Below are positions 37,000 through 48,934 of a DNA stretch of 64,000 nucleotides, piece by piece. A model generated the notes under the pieces. The model saw only the letters and a program-made list of their open reading frames with translations, had not been told where the DNA came from and did no database searches. Made by a program: the position numbers and the translations under genes. The stretch's first letter is position 1. Each line of letters opens with the position of its first letter. The stretch is from Ilex aquifolium (Eukaryota; Streptophyta; Magnoliopsida; Aquifoliales; Aquifoliaceae): positions 45,975,069-46,039,068 of the forward strand of contig OX637391.1 in NCBI GenBank assembly GCA_951799425.1, read 5' to 3'.

Positions 37000-38165
37000 G
37001 GTATTGTGTGTGTTTGATGCATAAAAAATAGTGATTTTTTGTGTCCCGTTGCGGTGGGTCACAATGGTCTTATCCAGTCCAAAATCAGGTTTTCTAAATT
37101 AAACTGAAGCACTTGGAACCAAATTGGCATCACTTATATTGGTTTGAGAGTTAATGCCAAGTTTTGGTCGCATGCAAAATGCGAAAGAATCAATGGACTT
37201 TTGGTCCAATAGTACTCCTTGTCTCGTAAAAACTTTGTCTTCTTGAGGTCAAAGGTTTAAGTCCCCCTCCCCCTTCCCTTTTCCCCTCCCAAAAAAAAAA
37301 CACGAAAGAGGTCAGAGGTAGACACTGCAAGCACTCGTCATTGATCTATTTTTCACCACTTAAGAATTAATATTCAATAATATTTACAAATTTTGTTTGA
37401 ATCGACAATGTACTACCTAGTTAGATGTGATTTATCTTTATTTGAATAATCGGCAACAACTCTACGATATTAAGTAATTCACGATACTTTTTGATCTAGT
37501 ATTGAATTTTTTAATCTAGGTAGGGATTGGTGATCTTGTTCAAAAAATAGTTAAGACTAGAAAATACATGGTATATCTATTAATTAGTTTACTTGTGATT
37601 TTTATATTTATTTTACTAATTACGGCAAGCATTATAGAGTGTGCATTTGGTGCATAATCGAATGGGTGATAAATCGCTAACTGATAGTATGATTGTGTAT
37701 ATAGAAAACAATAAACTTGTAATGCAACGATTTTAAAATACGAAAATTTATTGGGGTCAATTCTAAATGATTTTAATTAATCAATATTTTGTAAAAAAAT
37801 ATAATTAATCCTTTTTTATTGTTGTCATTTGTATATACTATTCTTACAATATTTTGGTTTTTTGGGTTTAATAAACGTTTATATGTATTAAATAGGATGT
37901 AATTAAATATAAATTATTATCTTATTTCTATCCATTATTAGAAAAAAAAATTGTTAAAATGTTCGTGCCTACCGAGACACGATTTTTTAGCTCCGCCCAT
38001 TGCGTGTCTTATTAAATTTCCCTTATCATGTCATTTTGTACCTAAACATTTGTAAAAGTTTTGTTGCTTGCAGCATTATTCATTTATTGTGACCCCTAAA
38101 TATGATAAATTTCTCAGGAAGATTTTTAGCTTTTTCATCCCGACAGTTATAATAAATCCAATGGG
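37000..38165. other. Intergenic AT-rich stretch with a SINE-like unit
   Basis: Apart from the SINE-like unit at 37185-37300 I see no gene or defined repeat in this stretch. Confidence 0.4.
37185..37300 (+). mobile_element. tRNA-derived SINE-like unit
   Basis: A TGGTCCAATAGT block resembling a tRNA A box and GGTTTAAGTCC resembling a B box are spaced about 45 bp apart and followed by a C/T-rich tail and an A run. A parallel unit occurs at 50470-50570 with the same order of blocks. Confidence 0.4.
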
Positions 38166-38401
38166 TTAAGGCATCTTCAATTCTTACTTTTTTTTAAAAC
38201 TCAAATTTAAATTTGGGTAAACAACTTTTAAAAACATTCTCTAATACTAAACCTATACCCATATCAAATTAAGAAAAACTCATTTTTTTTACTCAAATTA
38301 AAGAAGACTCAAATCCATACATAAATCTTTAATAGTGAGATTTCACCCTCCTTTAAAGATTCAATTGTCATATTTTACCCTCTTTTAAATTTAATTTAGG
38401 T

Positions 38402-39128
38402 TAATCTCAAATTGTACCCCGAAAGATCGTTCAAATCTCAATTTGCATCCTCAAATATCAAAAATCTCAATTTGTACCCTCAAAAATAGAAATTTATATC
38501 AATGCGCACTTGAAACTAATAGCCGTCAGTTTGCCGTCCAAAACTAAATGGATAAATTACACCTAGACCCCCTCATGCTTATCACTTAATCATTTGGACC
38601 CTTTCACATTTAGAATATTACTCCTACACCTCCTGACGTTTGTACACGTGTAACACATAATCATTTGTCGTTGATATCTGTTAATATAACCATTAAAAAA
38701 ATATGATTTTATCCTAATAAAAAAATTATAATTTTTATACTACTCTTTATTTTGTGGGCCCGTTATACTCTAAAGTTCAAAATCAAGCTTATTATTTGAA
38801 TGTTCAATATAATGCAAGTATTTATATGATGTTTTTTATATCCAATGCAATACATCACTTGAACAGAATTATTTAGATGCCCAATTGGGGGACATTTTTA
38901 GTCATATTTGGATTCTGAAGGGACGTAGGTGTAATATTTCAAATGTGAGGATCTAAGTAATTAAGTGATAAGCATGAGGGGTCTAAGTATAATTTATCCA
39001 TTCAATTTTAGATGACAAACTTACATCTGTTAGTTTCTTTCTATCTTTAAGGGTGTAAATTGAGATCTTTAATCTTTGAGGGTGTAAATTGATATTCGAA
39101 CAAACTTTTGGGGTGTAATTTGAAATTA
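38402..39128. mobile_element. Long-hairpin MITE
   Basis: The arms 38402-38549 and 39000-39128 are inverted copies (TAATCTCAAATTGTACCCC against TAATTTCAAATTACACCCC reversed). Within each arm the word ATCTCAATTTRYACCCTC is repeated. The arms are separated by another MITE (38550-38999). A gypsy solo LTR is inserted at the right end. Confidence 0.7.
38550..38999. mobile_element. MITE with ~70-bp TIRs (GGATAAATTACACCTAGACC)
   Basis: The left end GGATAAATTACACCTAGACC and reversed right end GGATAAATTATACTTAGACC continue as near-perfect inverted repeats through CTCATGCTTATCACTTAAT and beyond. It is placed at the centre of the hairpin MITE. No clear target duplication was found. Confidence 0.8.
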
Positions 39129-40566
39129 TGTAACGCCCCAAAATCCACCCTAGAAGGCATTACCATCTATAACTATTCATATCATGCAAGTAACTAATAA
39201 AATCCATAAATTAAAAGAAATTTCATTCATCCTCCATAATAATTAAAGCATCATCCAAAATAAATATGTCAAACTATGGCAGTTACATCCAAAAATCAAA
39301 TATTATCTTGCAGCGGAATAAATAAAATATTATCCTTAATATTGTCTCATAATTAACCTTTCAATCTAAAACATAAAGGAAACAACTCTAAACATCCACC
39401 TAATGATCTACGTTCCCATCAATTTAAGTTTCCCAATGTACCTGCTCATCAAATCTAAACTCTTCCTCTAAACCATAATCTGAAAAAAAATGTTGTTTGT
39501 AAGGGGTGAGCACTAAACTCTGTAGGAAATAGGAAAATTCTTCTAAGCTCGAACAAAGTTTTGAAAACATATAAAACAGGTCGGTCTCATTTTATAAAAT
39601 ATCATATATAACTTTTGAAATAAAACAGTGACAGATCATCAGATCTCAAGTTTACATAGTAGCAATAAATTAAATGAAGAAACAAAACTAACTTTCAAAT
39701 AACAAACCATTACCAACACTGTATCTCATGTATGTAGTAAGACTTAGCATGAATACACACATTGAAAATATCATGGCCCACACACACACTCAATCCTCGC
39801 AAGGATATACAACTTTAGGAATGGCGTATACCGACGCATCGGCAGTGACGAATCCAACCCAGGAATAGTATACTAGCCCTCAGCCTTGATACCCATAAGC
39901 GAATAGTAGTTTGGTCCTCGCAAGACACCAACCCCACTACGAGTGGTAGGGAACCTTCAAACCCACTAGGAGTAAGAAACGCATCTGCCCACTCTACCAT
40001 ACCCGGTCAACGGTCACCCATGTTCATCAAAACATCCACACAAGAGATACAATACAAAACCAATTCACCAAATCACAAATAAATTAAGAACCATAATTCC
40101 ACAGGTATTTTTTCAATAAAACAACTCAAGAAAATATGCAAGAGATCATCAAGAAATATAATTTTATTGTTCAAACAAAACACTAGAATTTTTAAATCAA
40201 GAACAATGGAATATCAAGGTAAAATCTATGGGCGTGTTTGGTTTGTTTTCCGAAAACTATTTTTTGTTCTCAAAATTTCAAAAACACCTAAAATCTGTTT
40301 GTTTAGCATTTTTGTTCTCAAATTTTTGGAAAAAAATGAGATTTAGAACACAAAAACAGAAAACAAGCCAGACTTGTTTTCTGAGTTTTCTTTGAAAACG
40401 TTGGAAACACGGAGAACAAAAATAGGTCTTTAATGAGGTCTACCCTTCGAGTCCCTTTAGCAGCAAAAGGCTTCCTTCCTTTTTTTATTCCTTCCCCTCT
40501 CTCCAGCGTCTTCTTCTCCATCGCTGTCAAACCCAACGTTTTGCAATCTGGGTTTGTTCTCCCAGC

Positions 40567-40697
40567 GTCAAACCCAGCGTCTCCATCTTCCTCTCCACCA
40601 AAGATCGTTGTCAAACCCAGCGTCTCCATCTTCTTCTCCACCAAAGATCGTTGTCCCCTTAGCAGCACCGAAGATCGCTGTCAAACCCAGCGTCTCC

Positions 40698-40702
<5 letters not shown>
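40567..40702. repeat. Minisatellite of about 45 bp, three partial copies
   Basis: GTCAAACCCAGCGTCTCCAT followed by CTTCTCTCCACC-type sequence and AAAGATCG repeats three times. The reading frames over it (SVSIFF/PSVSIF) reflect the repeat, not a gene. Confidence 0.75.

Positions 40703-40773
<71 letters not shown>
40703..40773. repeat. (CT)n microsatellite
   Basis: An uninterrupted CT run of about 70 bp. It produces long artefactual Ser-Leu and Arg-Glu reading frames. Confidence 0.95.
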
Positions 40774-40776
<3 letters not shown>

Positions 40777-41186
40777 ACAATTAAAGTTCAGATCTACATA
40801 GATCTAAAGCACAGATCTGTGTAGATCTTGTTGGACCAAAACAGATTTTTGGTCGACTTTGAGCCTAAATTAAAGTGGAACCCGATTATTATTTTGAATA
40901 ATATTTCGTGGGTTCATATTCTACTCCATGAGAAGAATAATGTAGTATATTCATTTGCTCAAATCGAGTAAGAAATGAATGTGAAAATAGGCTCCAAAGT
41001 GACCCACTTGAAGTGTGAAGTTAAAGGAAAGTGAAATGTGGGATGTGACACCAATCCCACATTGATTGAGGAAGAGATCCAACATGGGCATATATAGTCC
41101 AAGTTTGCTCCATGGGTTGGGCCCCAAGGGGTACCACAGTTTTATGAGCGGAGCGAGGACCTACATGCCATTCGGTTCGACCACAC

Positions 41187-41250
41187 ACGCGCGCGCGCGC
41201 CGCCCGCCCGCCACGACCACGACCCGGCCGGGCCGGGCCGGGCTCGGGTG
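41187..41250. repeat. GC-rich tract with (CG)n and GGCCGGGCC repeats
   Basis: A CGCGCGCGCG run is followed by CCGCCCGCCCGCC and three overlapping GGCCGGGCC units, in an otherwise AT-rich region. It lies within the LTR/leader of the copia fragment. Confidence 0.85.
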
Positions 41251-42189
41251 TGGGTTAGACCAAGCCCAATTTTTTGGACAAAAATTCATTTAAATAAATG
41301 GGTTTAACCCGAAATTAATTTTGGGTATCCGTGGATCTCACTAATTCGGATTTATTCCGAAATTGGGTTGTACCTGTTCAAGGTGAACAGTTATTCTCTT
41401 GGTGTCTACTGGCTGTTCGGTTTTAGTCTTTCTAGGTTGTGTCTCTTAGTGTGGTGACTGTCCGGAAAGTCACCAAAGAGTCAATAACTACCCAGGATCA
41501 TTACCATTCATTTTACGGAATTCATTCATTCATTCGGGCAGACTATTGTGCATTACATTAAGGAGACAGACTGTGCATTGCATTTTCGGCATTAAGGCAG
41601 TGCATTTGGAGAGTACACAACACAAGTTTGGTTCGCTGGACAGATAGATTGGAGTGCTACTTCTATCTGTGTAAAGATCATTGTATCCTGGGAGGCAGGC
41701 GCTCGAGATTCCATAAGCACCGTGTGTGGGGGCGAAATCTGTCTTAAGGACATAGTGTCAAACACTAGCCTTGATCTATCTAAAGTTCAATATCAGTTCT
41801 TGTTCTGCAATCGGGTTAGTAATCGGATTGGATTATACAAATAGTTACTGTTTTGATTGGTGCATCTCTTTACTGCATATCTTTACTGTATCTCTTTCTT
41901 GTTACTCTTTCCTCTCTGTGTAACTCTTTACTGTTACTGTTTTGTTAGAGTAACTCTTTACATGTTTTAAATCAGAATTTTTAAACAAGTGATTTTACTA
42001 TATTAGAAATACCACACGGACAACAATCTTAAGACAGATTTCCTATTAGTTTAATTACTTGTTGTCTTTCTGATACATGTTTTACCATTCTAAAAATATT
42101 GCAAATTGTTAAAAACTTGTTTTTACAATCTGTGATAGTTTGAAGAGGCTTGGAAAATTTTCTGGAAAATTTGCATGCTCTGTTTATGT

Positions 42190-42450
42190 GTTTAATTCAA
42201 ACAGTTACACCAAACAGTTACAGCGACTTAGTTTCTGTGTATGTTTTAAAACAGTTACATCAAACAGTGACTTTGTTTCTGTGTATGTTTTAAAACAGTT
42301 ACATTAAACAGTGACTTTGTTTCTGTGTATAAATTAAACAGTTACGTCAAACAGTTACATTGTTTCTGTGTATAAAATAAACAGTTACACAAAACAGTGA
42401 CACCGTTAAACCAGTAAATTCGAAACAGTGACACTAAACAGTTAGATAGA
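42190..42450 (+). repeat. Tandem repeat in copia leader (AAACAGTTACAYCAAACAGT)
   Basis: About five copies of a roughly 50-bp unit combining AAACAGTTACA, AAACAGTGAC and TTTGTTTCTGTGTAT, lying just upstream of the gag start of the copia fragment. Confidence 0.8.
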
Positions 42451-45244
42451 CTGTTTCTATTTTAATAACTTACTGTTTTCCTAATTTGAATGTTTTGTGA
42501 TATGTGTTTATCAGAAATGGATGCAAATGATAATAATATTCCTGCTACTATAAATCATGTTGTGCCTGTGGTGCCTATTTCTGTTCCAACTCATGTGTCT
42601 CATGGGGAGAAACCCGAAAAGTTCAATGGGAACGATTTCAAGAGATGGCAACAGAAAATGATGTTCTATCTCACTACGTTGAATCTTGCAAAGGTTCTTC
42701 GTGAGGATGCTCCTGTTTGTAGTGAGAATGAGACCGACCGCCAAGTTGTTGCTGCGGTAGATGCATGGAAGCATTCTGATTTTCTGTGCAAAAATTATAT
42801 CCTCAATGGATTGGATAACACATTATATAATGTGTATAGTCCAATCAAGACGGCTAGAGAGCTGTGGGAATCCTTGGATAGGAAATACAAAACGGAGAAT
42901 GCCGGAATGAAGAAATTCGTTGTGGGCAGATTCCTTGATTATAAAATGGTGGATTCCAAGACTATCATAAGTCAAGTTCAAGATCTTCAAGTGATCCTAC
43001 ATGAGATTCATGCCGAAGGGATGGTGCTTAGTGAATCTTTCCAAGTGGCTGCAATTATTGAGAAATTACCGCCAAATTGGAAGGACTTCAAAAATTATTT
43101 AAAGCACAAACGCAAAGAAATGAAACTTGAAGACTTGATCGTGAGATTGAGGATTGAGGAGGACAATAGAATCTCCGAAAAGAAGGTTGGCAATCATTCC
43201 ATGGAGTCAAAGGCACATGTGATTGAAGAGGGACATAAAACCAACAAGAAAAGGAAGTATGTTAGCCAACAAGGGGCCAAGGGTGGTGATTCCAAAAAGT
43301 TCAAAGGCAACTGCTTTGTGTGCAATAAACCAGGACATCGTGCAAAGGATTGTCGAAGCCGTAAAGCACAAGTGAACCATAAGAGGAAGGCTGCCCAAGC
43401 CAATATAACCGAGGTAGAAAAACTGTCTGATAATGTTTCTAACTTAAGTTTTTCTGCTGTAGTATCCGAAGTCAACTTGGTGGGAAATACCAAGGAATGG
43501 TGGGTGGACACCGGGGCCACTAGACACATATGTTCGGATAAGAAGATGTTCTCTTCATATGAAGCAGTTAATGATGGAGAACAACTGTTCATGGGAAATT
43601 CCTCTACTTCCAAAGTTGAAGGCAAAGGAAAGGTTATATTGAAGATGACTTCCGGAAAAGAACTTACTCTCAATGATGTGTTACATGTTTCAGAAATTCG
43701 AAAGAATCTTGTGTCTGGATCGTTGTTGAGTAAGAAGGGTTTTAGGTTGGTTTTTGAATCCGACAAATTTGTACTCACCAAGAGTGGGATTTATGTAGGC
43801 AAGGGATATATGAGCGATGAGCTCTTTAAGATGAATGTAATGACAATTGTATCAAAGTTTAATAATAAGAACACATCTTCTGCTTATTTGCTTGAGTCTT
43901 CCAATGTATGGCATGGTAGATTAGGACATGTTAATTTTGATACTATGCGTAAATTAATGAATTTAGAATTGTTGCCTAAATTCAATATTGATGCAAATCA
44001 TAAATGTGAGACATGTGTTGAATCAAAATTAACAAGAACATCATTTCATACTATTGAAAGAAGCACTGAACCTCTAGAGTTAATTCATAGTGATACATGT
44101 GATTTAAAATATGTTCAAACTAGAGGTGGGAAAAAGTACTTTGTTACTTTTATTGATGATTGCACAAGATATTGCTATGTATATTTGCTAAGGAGTAAAG
44201 ATGAAGCATTAGAAAAATTTATGCATTATAAGAATGAGGTTGAGAATCAACTTGGCAAAAAGATTAAGGCAATAAGAAGTGATCGAGGTGGTGAATATGA
44301 TGCACCTTTCGATAGGTTCTGTCAAGAACATGGTATTATTCACCAAACTTCTGCACCTTATACACCTCAGCAAAATGGGATTGCTGAACGTAAAAATAGA
44401 ACATTGAAAGAGATGATGAATGCCATGTTGATTAGTTCGGGATTACCTCAGAACTTGTGGGGGGAAGCTTTGCTTTCAGCAAACTATATTTTAAATAAAT
44501 TACCCCACAAGAAATTAGACAAAACCCCTTATGAATTATGGAAAGGTCGGAGTCCTTCCTACAAATATTTAAAAGTGTGGGGGTGTTTGGCTAAGGTGAT
44601 GGTTCCTATTCCCAAAAGGATTAAAATAGGACCTAAGACTATTGATTGTATATTTATTGGTTATGCAATAAATAGTAGTGCATATCGTTTTCTAGTGCAT
44701 AAATCTGATATTCCTGATATACATGTCAAACAGGTTTTGCAATCTAAAAATTTTCAAAAACACTTTCTTAAAATTTTTTTAAAAAACTATTTTCGGATAC
44801 TATTTTTTGAGATGCAAACCAAACATACCTTATATTTCTTGAAAACTAGGGTTTTGATAACAATAACGAGAGTTTTTATAGCTATCAAACGATAGCCTTA
44901 TTCAAGACATGATATGATTTGCAAGAAAATCAAGAAACAATGATTCTATAACATATATATACGATTTAGAATCAAAACATACATATATAGTAATCCTATC
45001 CTCAATGAACAAGTTTAGGAAGAAACCCCTACCTTGATTTCCGTAGTTTGTGTGTAAACTTCGCGTGGTTGATCCGTTTCAACGTGAGAATCTCTTTTGT
45101 ATCTTTTGTTTTCTCCTTCTCTCTCGCTCTCTAGGGATGCCTAGGGTTGAAAACTAATGAAACATGACTAAATAGACATCTTTATGGTAATTATAGGATG
45201 AAAAACGTAGAAAAACTCTAAAACTGAGCGGGGCCATTTTTAGG

Positions 45245-45365
45245 GTAGCGTCCGGACGGTACTCAGGCGTCCCAACGATGCAAACTCACTGTTTTGGATG
45301 AAAAATAAGATTTTAGGGAAGGAAGTACCATTCGGACTGTGCTTAGGGTGTCCGGACGGTGCCAA
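45245..45365. repeat. Reiterated GTCCGGACGGT-type dyads in the chromovirus LTR
   Basis: TCCGGACGGT occurs at about 45251 and 45352, with diverged relatives (CATTCGGACTGT, GGCGTCCCAACG) between. On the element's strand they lie upstream of a TATA-like CTATAATTA near 45200, the same layout as in the LTRs at 4.5 and 14.8 kb. Confidence 0.55.
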
Positions 45366-46021
45366 CTTTTTGCCCTGACTGCCAGAGCAGTTTTCACCTA
45401 TTTAGAAGTCGATTCAGGAAATTTTCGTGAAATACATTTTTGTAACCCTTGAAGTCTAGTTTCTACTATCCACAAATCAGAACAATTGGAATTAGGATAA
45501 AAAATTTATGACTAAAATACTAAAGTAGTGTCAAATTTTTTTCTACCCGAATTCTTTCTAAAATGCATTTTAACTCTGGAATGTTTCTTAACTTCTAATA
45601 CACTTCATATTACCTCTCACAAGGTTTCTCGACCTTTCGGAATCAATGGAAACCTTATTTTGACCTAAAAATATTTAGAAAATTACCTAACCACCTTTCT
45701 CAAGCTTAAACGTCTCTGAAACTTAAACTTCATGATCAATTTGTCTCCTAAGTATTTATTCATGTTTTTACAATCTATATGGTTCATTCTTACGTCATTA
45801 CATATATGAGAATTACAAAACAATTACATCACTATATTAATATAAACATGTGGGGGTTTACAGATTAACCCATTTAATTTTGTCCTCATTTAAATTTGAG
45901 TTTCTCCTCTTTTAGATTCGAGTTTGTCAATTGGAGAGGTCCATACCAGATCAAACTTTTTCCTTTTTTTTTTTGACTGAAATTTAGGTAAGGGTATAAG
46001 TCTTCATTGGAGATGGTCTTA

Positions 46022-47026
46022 TGTACATTGGTCCGCCTTGGTCAAATTTGAGTCAAAAAAATTTTTTTTTTTTTTTTTGTAAAATATTTGATTTGAAAAA
46101 AAAATCAATACACTTTCCTAATAAGGTTAGAATCCCAATTAATATTTCATTAAAACTTCCTATTTGATAAATAGTTAAACTTGATAGGTCTTGATAATTA
46201 ATTTTTGTCTTCTTCGATTAATGAACATTAGATCTTGATTCAACGGCTCACGTAATAATGTTGGATGCAACCTTCCGGAAAATTAGAGTATAGGGATGGC
46301 TGGCTTTGTTGGGGTCACCTTAGCAGCGATGTCCAAAGAGGGGATATGTAGATTTAGTTTTGAACTGATAATCTCTTGGTAAAATGCAAATTCAATTCCG
46401 GTGAGCAGTAGAACATATATTGGACCCCTGTTTCCAGTTGGAATGTTATAAGTTTTTGGGGGTTAAATTATAATTTTTTTGAGTGTTAATTTGGGATCAA
46501 TCCCCATTCCCCAACACCCCGAAAGCGTTATAGCTTCACCCAAAGTAGTGTATCATATGCTAACTCGTTTGAATTTAAAGATTACTAACCAATTGTCAAC
46601 TCAAAAAAGTTAGCTCCAGTAGCAAAACTCAATTTAAGATGATAACAGAATTTGACAATATTGATCAACCCAATTTGTTGATTGGTTACACAATCAAATG
46701 TCTCAAATACTTTTCTAAGAGACCATTCACACGTTCTGTCTACCAATCAACTTGAGGATGGTTAGTCGTAGAGAAGTTGAGTTTAGTTCCCATTAACTCA
46801 AACAAAAACTTCATGTGAACCGAGCATCTTCAGCTCGGGATATTTTAAGATCAATTTTAATTTTTTGTGATAACTTGAGTTCAAAAAATTGAATTTTAAA
46901 GCAAAAACATTATAAACTATAGTACCCTACCTCTTTCGATCCCAAAGTCAAACACTGTCGTGCATATATAGATAAGACCTTCTTTTTCTTTCTGTAAGCG
47001 GCAATGGATCATAATATATATATATA
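46022..47026. other. Intergenic AT-rich sequence
   Basis: Homopolymer T/A runs near 46060-46110. No gene or defined repeat is supported. Confidence 0.4.
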
Positions 47027-47510
47027 CTAGTTATTGCCTGTGCCTGAAGGCACAAAATAATAAAAAATAATAAATAATAAACATATTTGTATTCATATCT
47101 AAAATCAAATCACAAACATAGATGAAAGATAAATGAATTTAAGAATCGGTTGTAGTGGGGGTGAGAGGTGGCGGTGGTAGGAGACTGCGATGGTTGTGGT
47201 TGGTGGCAATGACCGTAGTGGTGGTGGTGGTGGCGGCGATGGTGGCGGTGGTGGCGGCGGCGGCGGCAGTGGTGGTGGTGGGGCGATTTCAAACACTATT
47301 TTTTTTATAAAGTACTTATGAGAAATAATTTCTAGAAGTACTTTTAAAAAGTCAATTCAAACACACCCTTAGGGGCCTATTTTTCCTATTAAATTTAGGG
47401 TGTTAATATTAGCCGTTAGATTAATTTTAAAGTAAAATTTAAAGCGATCTGAACCGCGAAAAGCAAAAGTCATTTTGTTTATCTTTTAAAATTTGAATTG
47501 TAAGCTACTT

Positions 47511-47515
<5 letters not shown>
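47027..47515 (-). mobile_element. Short non-autonomous Helitron
   Basis: On the minus strand the 3' end is a GTGCCTTCAGGCAC hairpin, then AGGCAATAA and CTAG (47030-47027), followed by T: a Helitron end closely related to that at 24763. The 5' side, with ATAATAAAGTAGC and a TTCAAATTTTAAAAG block followed by a GGTTCAGATCGC block, resembles the 5' end of the 5.3-kb Helitron but runs into a TA microsatellite, so the exact start is uncertain. It contains a (GGT/GGC)n tract (47165-47285). Confidence 0.65.
47165..47285. repeat. (GGT/GGC)n trinucleotide tract
   Basis: Imperfect GGTGGC/GGTGGT repeats. Proline- or histidine-rich reading frames on the minus strand here are artefacts of the repeat. Confidence 0.85.
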
Positions 47516-47597
<82 letters not shown>

Positions 47598-47598
47598 T
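47513..47598. repeat. (TA)n microsatellite plus poly-T
   Basis: About 65 bp of TA dinucleotides followed by about 18 T. Confidence 0.95.
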
Positions 47599-47599
47599 A

Positions 47600-48180
47600 A
47601 TGCCAATTGAGGGTTGAGAGTTTGATTATTAAGATTTTATATTAAGTTAGATTATTTTTGTTCTTACTGTGATTTATTTTTATCATTAGTCACCTTTCTT
47701 TTAGGTGGGACTTTCCAATGCTATTGGATTGCTTTGGAAACACACTAAAAAGAATAAAAACCTATAATTGTTTTTTCTCTCTCACCCCCTACACCATATA
47801 GTTTAATCAAACACAATTAACCAATTTGTTGTGCTAGCAAATATGTAGGCTATAACTGGCCTGGCCTGGCCTGGATAAACCTTACAACTATGTCAATGTA
47901 TCCATATATTGATACCATATTTTTACATTTTTTGTTCCTGTTTTCGTATGTTCTTCATATGATATCACCATATCGGAAAGCGAAACTCTCTTTCACCTCG
48001 AATACTAGAATCCAATGAATACTTCAACATCTACACATCTCGCAGTGTATACAATAAAGAATAAGGGATTTGAATGCTCTGAATTTCACATTTTGTCAAT
48101 TTTAACTATCGCAATTAGATTAATTAGATATCTTGAGGCTTAATAGTACCCAATGAATTTTTTAAACCATGATGTGCACG
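47600..48180. other. Intergenic sequence
   Basis: No gene. A short triplicated GGCCT unit lies near 47858. Confidence 0.4.
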
Positions 48181-48184
48181 AGTT

Positions 48185-48345
48185 TTGAGACATGTGCATG
48201 CTTAAACATGAAGTTTAAGTTCGAGTCAAAAACGAATCGAGTTTTTCAACATAGAAACACAAAAGGATCGAAATCCAAAAAATTGGAAAATCAAAAGAAA
48301 TGATTGGGCTTGCAAGTTGAAGTCCATACACTTTACCACTTGTTA
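48185..48345. repeat. Downstream part of the ATL segmental duplication
   Basis: Matches 21560-21710 beyond ATL copy 1 in the same order (GTGCTTGCACATGA-like block, CGAGTCAA block, GGYTTGCAAGTT block, GTCCATAC block). The duplicated unit therefore extends past the gene. Confidence 0.6.
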
Positions 48346-48509
48346 ACATTTTTCGTGAGAATTTGTTTTAAACAAAAAAAAAAATAGAACAATTTTGTCT
48401 ATAAAATAAAACCATGTTGACTTATTATTCTACAAAAGTAATTTAGTTGTATTTTAGGAGCAATGCTAAAACTTAGCATTATTTTTTAGCAAATGAATTA
48501 TACTCTTTA

Positions 48510-48934
48510 GGATAAAATACACTTTTAATCTCAATAATATGTGTTTAGTGTCTATTTGGTCCTTAATCTTACAATTGTGTCTATTTAGTCTCCAATCTTT
48601 CAATTGTGTCTATTTGGTTACTAAAATTCTAAATTTGTATCAACGTGGTCCAATTTCACAAGTCCGTCAAAAAATTGTGACAATTCTGGTCACGCGCCAA
48701 TTACTTGATTTGTAATTTTGCATATATTTGGATCCTAAAGTTTCTAATTTGTGTCTATTTGGATTCACGTGATTGGCCCGTAATCAGAAGCATTAATGAT
48801 TTTTTGACGGATGTTTGAAATTGGATCACATAGATACAAATTAAAAATTTAGAGACCAAATAAACACAATTAGAAGATTGGAGACTAAATAGACACTACA
48901 CGCATACTTTGAGGACTAAAAGTGTATTTTACCC
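48510..48934. mobile_element. Mutator-like MITE with perfect 9-bp target duplication
   Basis: Begins GGATAAAATACACTTTTA and ends, reversed, GGGTAAAATACACTTTTA. The inverted repeats continue for well over 60 bp (TAGTGTCTATTTRGTC). It is flanked by TACTCTTTA at 48501-48509 and 48935-48943. The 9-bp duplication and long TIRs fit a non-autonomous MULE. It is inserted in the region downstream of ATL copy 2. Confidence 0.88.

Larger units (their letters stand above)
40829..44733 (+). mobile_element. Ty1/copia element lacking its 3' part
   Basis: The 5' LTR-like region starts TGTTGGACCAAAAC at 40829. It shares a GGGGTACCACA...GAGCGGAGCGAG segment with the copia LTR at 3835-7049. After a long leader, 42490-44733 is one open frame of gag, a CCHC knuckle ([14 protein letters not shown]), protease ([11 protein letters not shown]) and integrase with an HHCC-type N-terminus ([10 protein letters not shown]). 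Reverse transcriptase, RNase H and the 3' LTR are not present, so the element is a dead fragment. The surviving frame is otherwise uninterrupted, suggesting modest age. It sits inside the TIR element 40230-44830. Confidence 0.8.
40230..44830. mobile_element. TIR element (GGGCGTGTTTGGTTTG ends) carrying a copia insertion
   Basis: The left end GGGCGTGTTTGGTTTG and reversed right end AGGTATGTTTGGTTTGC are followed on both sides by an ACTATTTTTTG block in inverted orientation. Its own sequence is 40230-40828 plus about 44734-44830. The duplication at its ends is not clear, so the superfamily (hAT or PIF) is left open. Confidence 0.6.
39129..45862 (-). mobile_element. Ty3/gypsy solo LTR (chromovirus-type ends), interrupted
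   Basis: On the minus strand it begins TGTAAACCCCCACATG (45862) and ends TTTTGGGGCGTTACA (39129), the ends typical of long chromovirus LTRs. It is flanked by GATTA (45863-45867) and AATTA (39124-39128), a 5-bp duplication with one mismatch. Its own length is about 2.1 kb; the remainder is a TIR element with a copia inside (40230-44830). No internal coding region is associated, so it is a solo LTR. Confidence 0.75.
38169..46018. mobile_element. PIF/Harbinger-like MITE, outermost layer of a deep nest
   Basis: The left end AGGCATCTTCAAT and reversed right end GACCATCTCCAAT are imperfect terminal repeats of a common plant MITE family, flanked by TTA (38166-38168 and 46019-46021), the 3-bp duplication of PIF/Harbinger elements. 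Subtracting later insertions leaves only about 0.4 kb of its own sequence (38169-38401 and 45868-46018). Confidence 0.6.

Noticed and set aside
40568-40801. Long reading frames rich in Ser-Leu or Arg-Glu repeats
   Set aside because: They are translations of a CT/GA microsatellite and a three-copy minisatellite, with no other coding signal.
47105-47296. Proline- and histidine-rich minus-strand frames
   Set aside because: Read-out of a GGT/GGC trinucleotide tract within a short Helitron.
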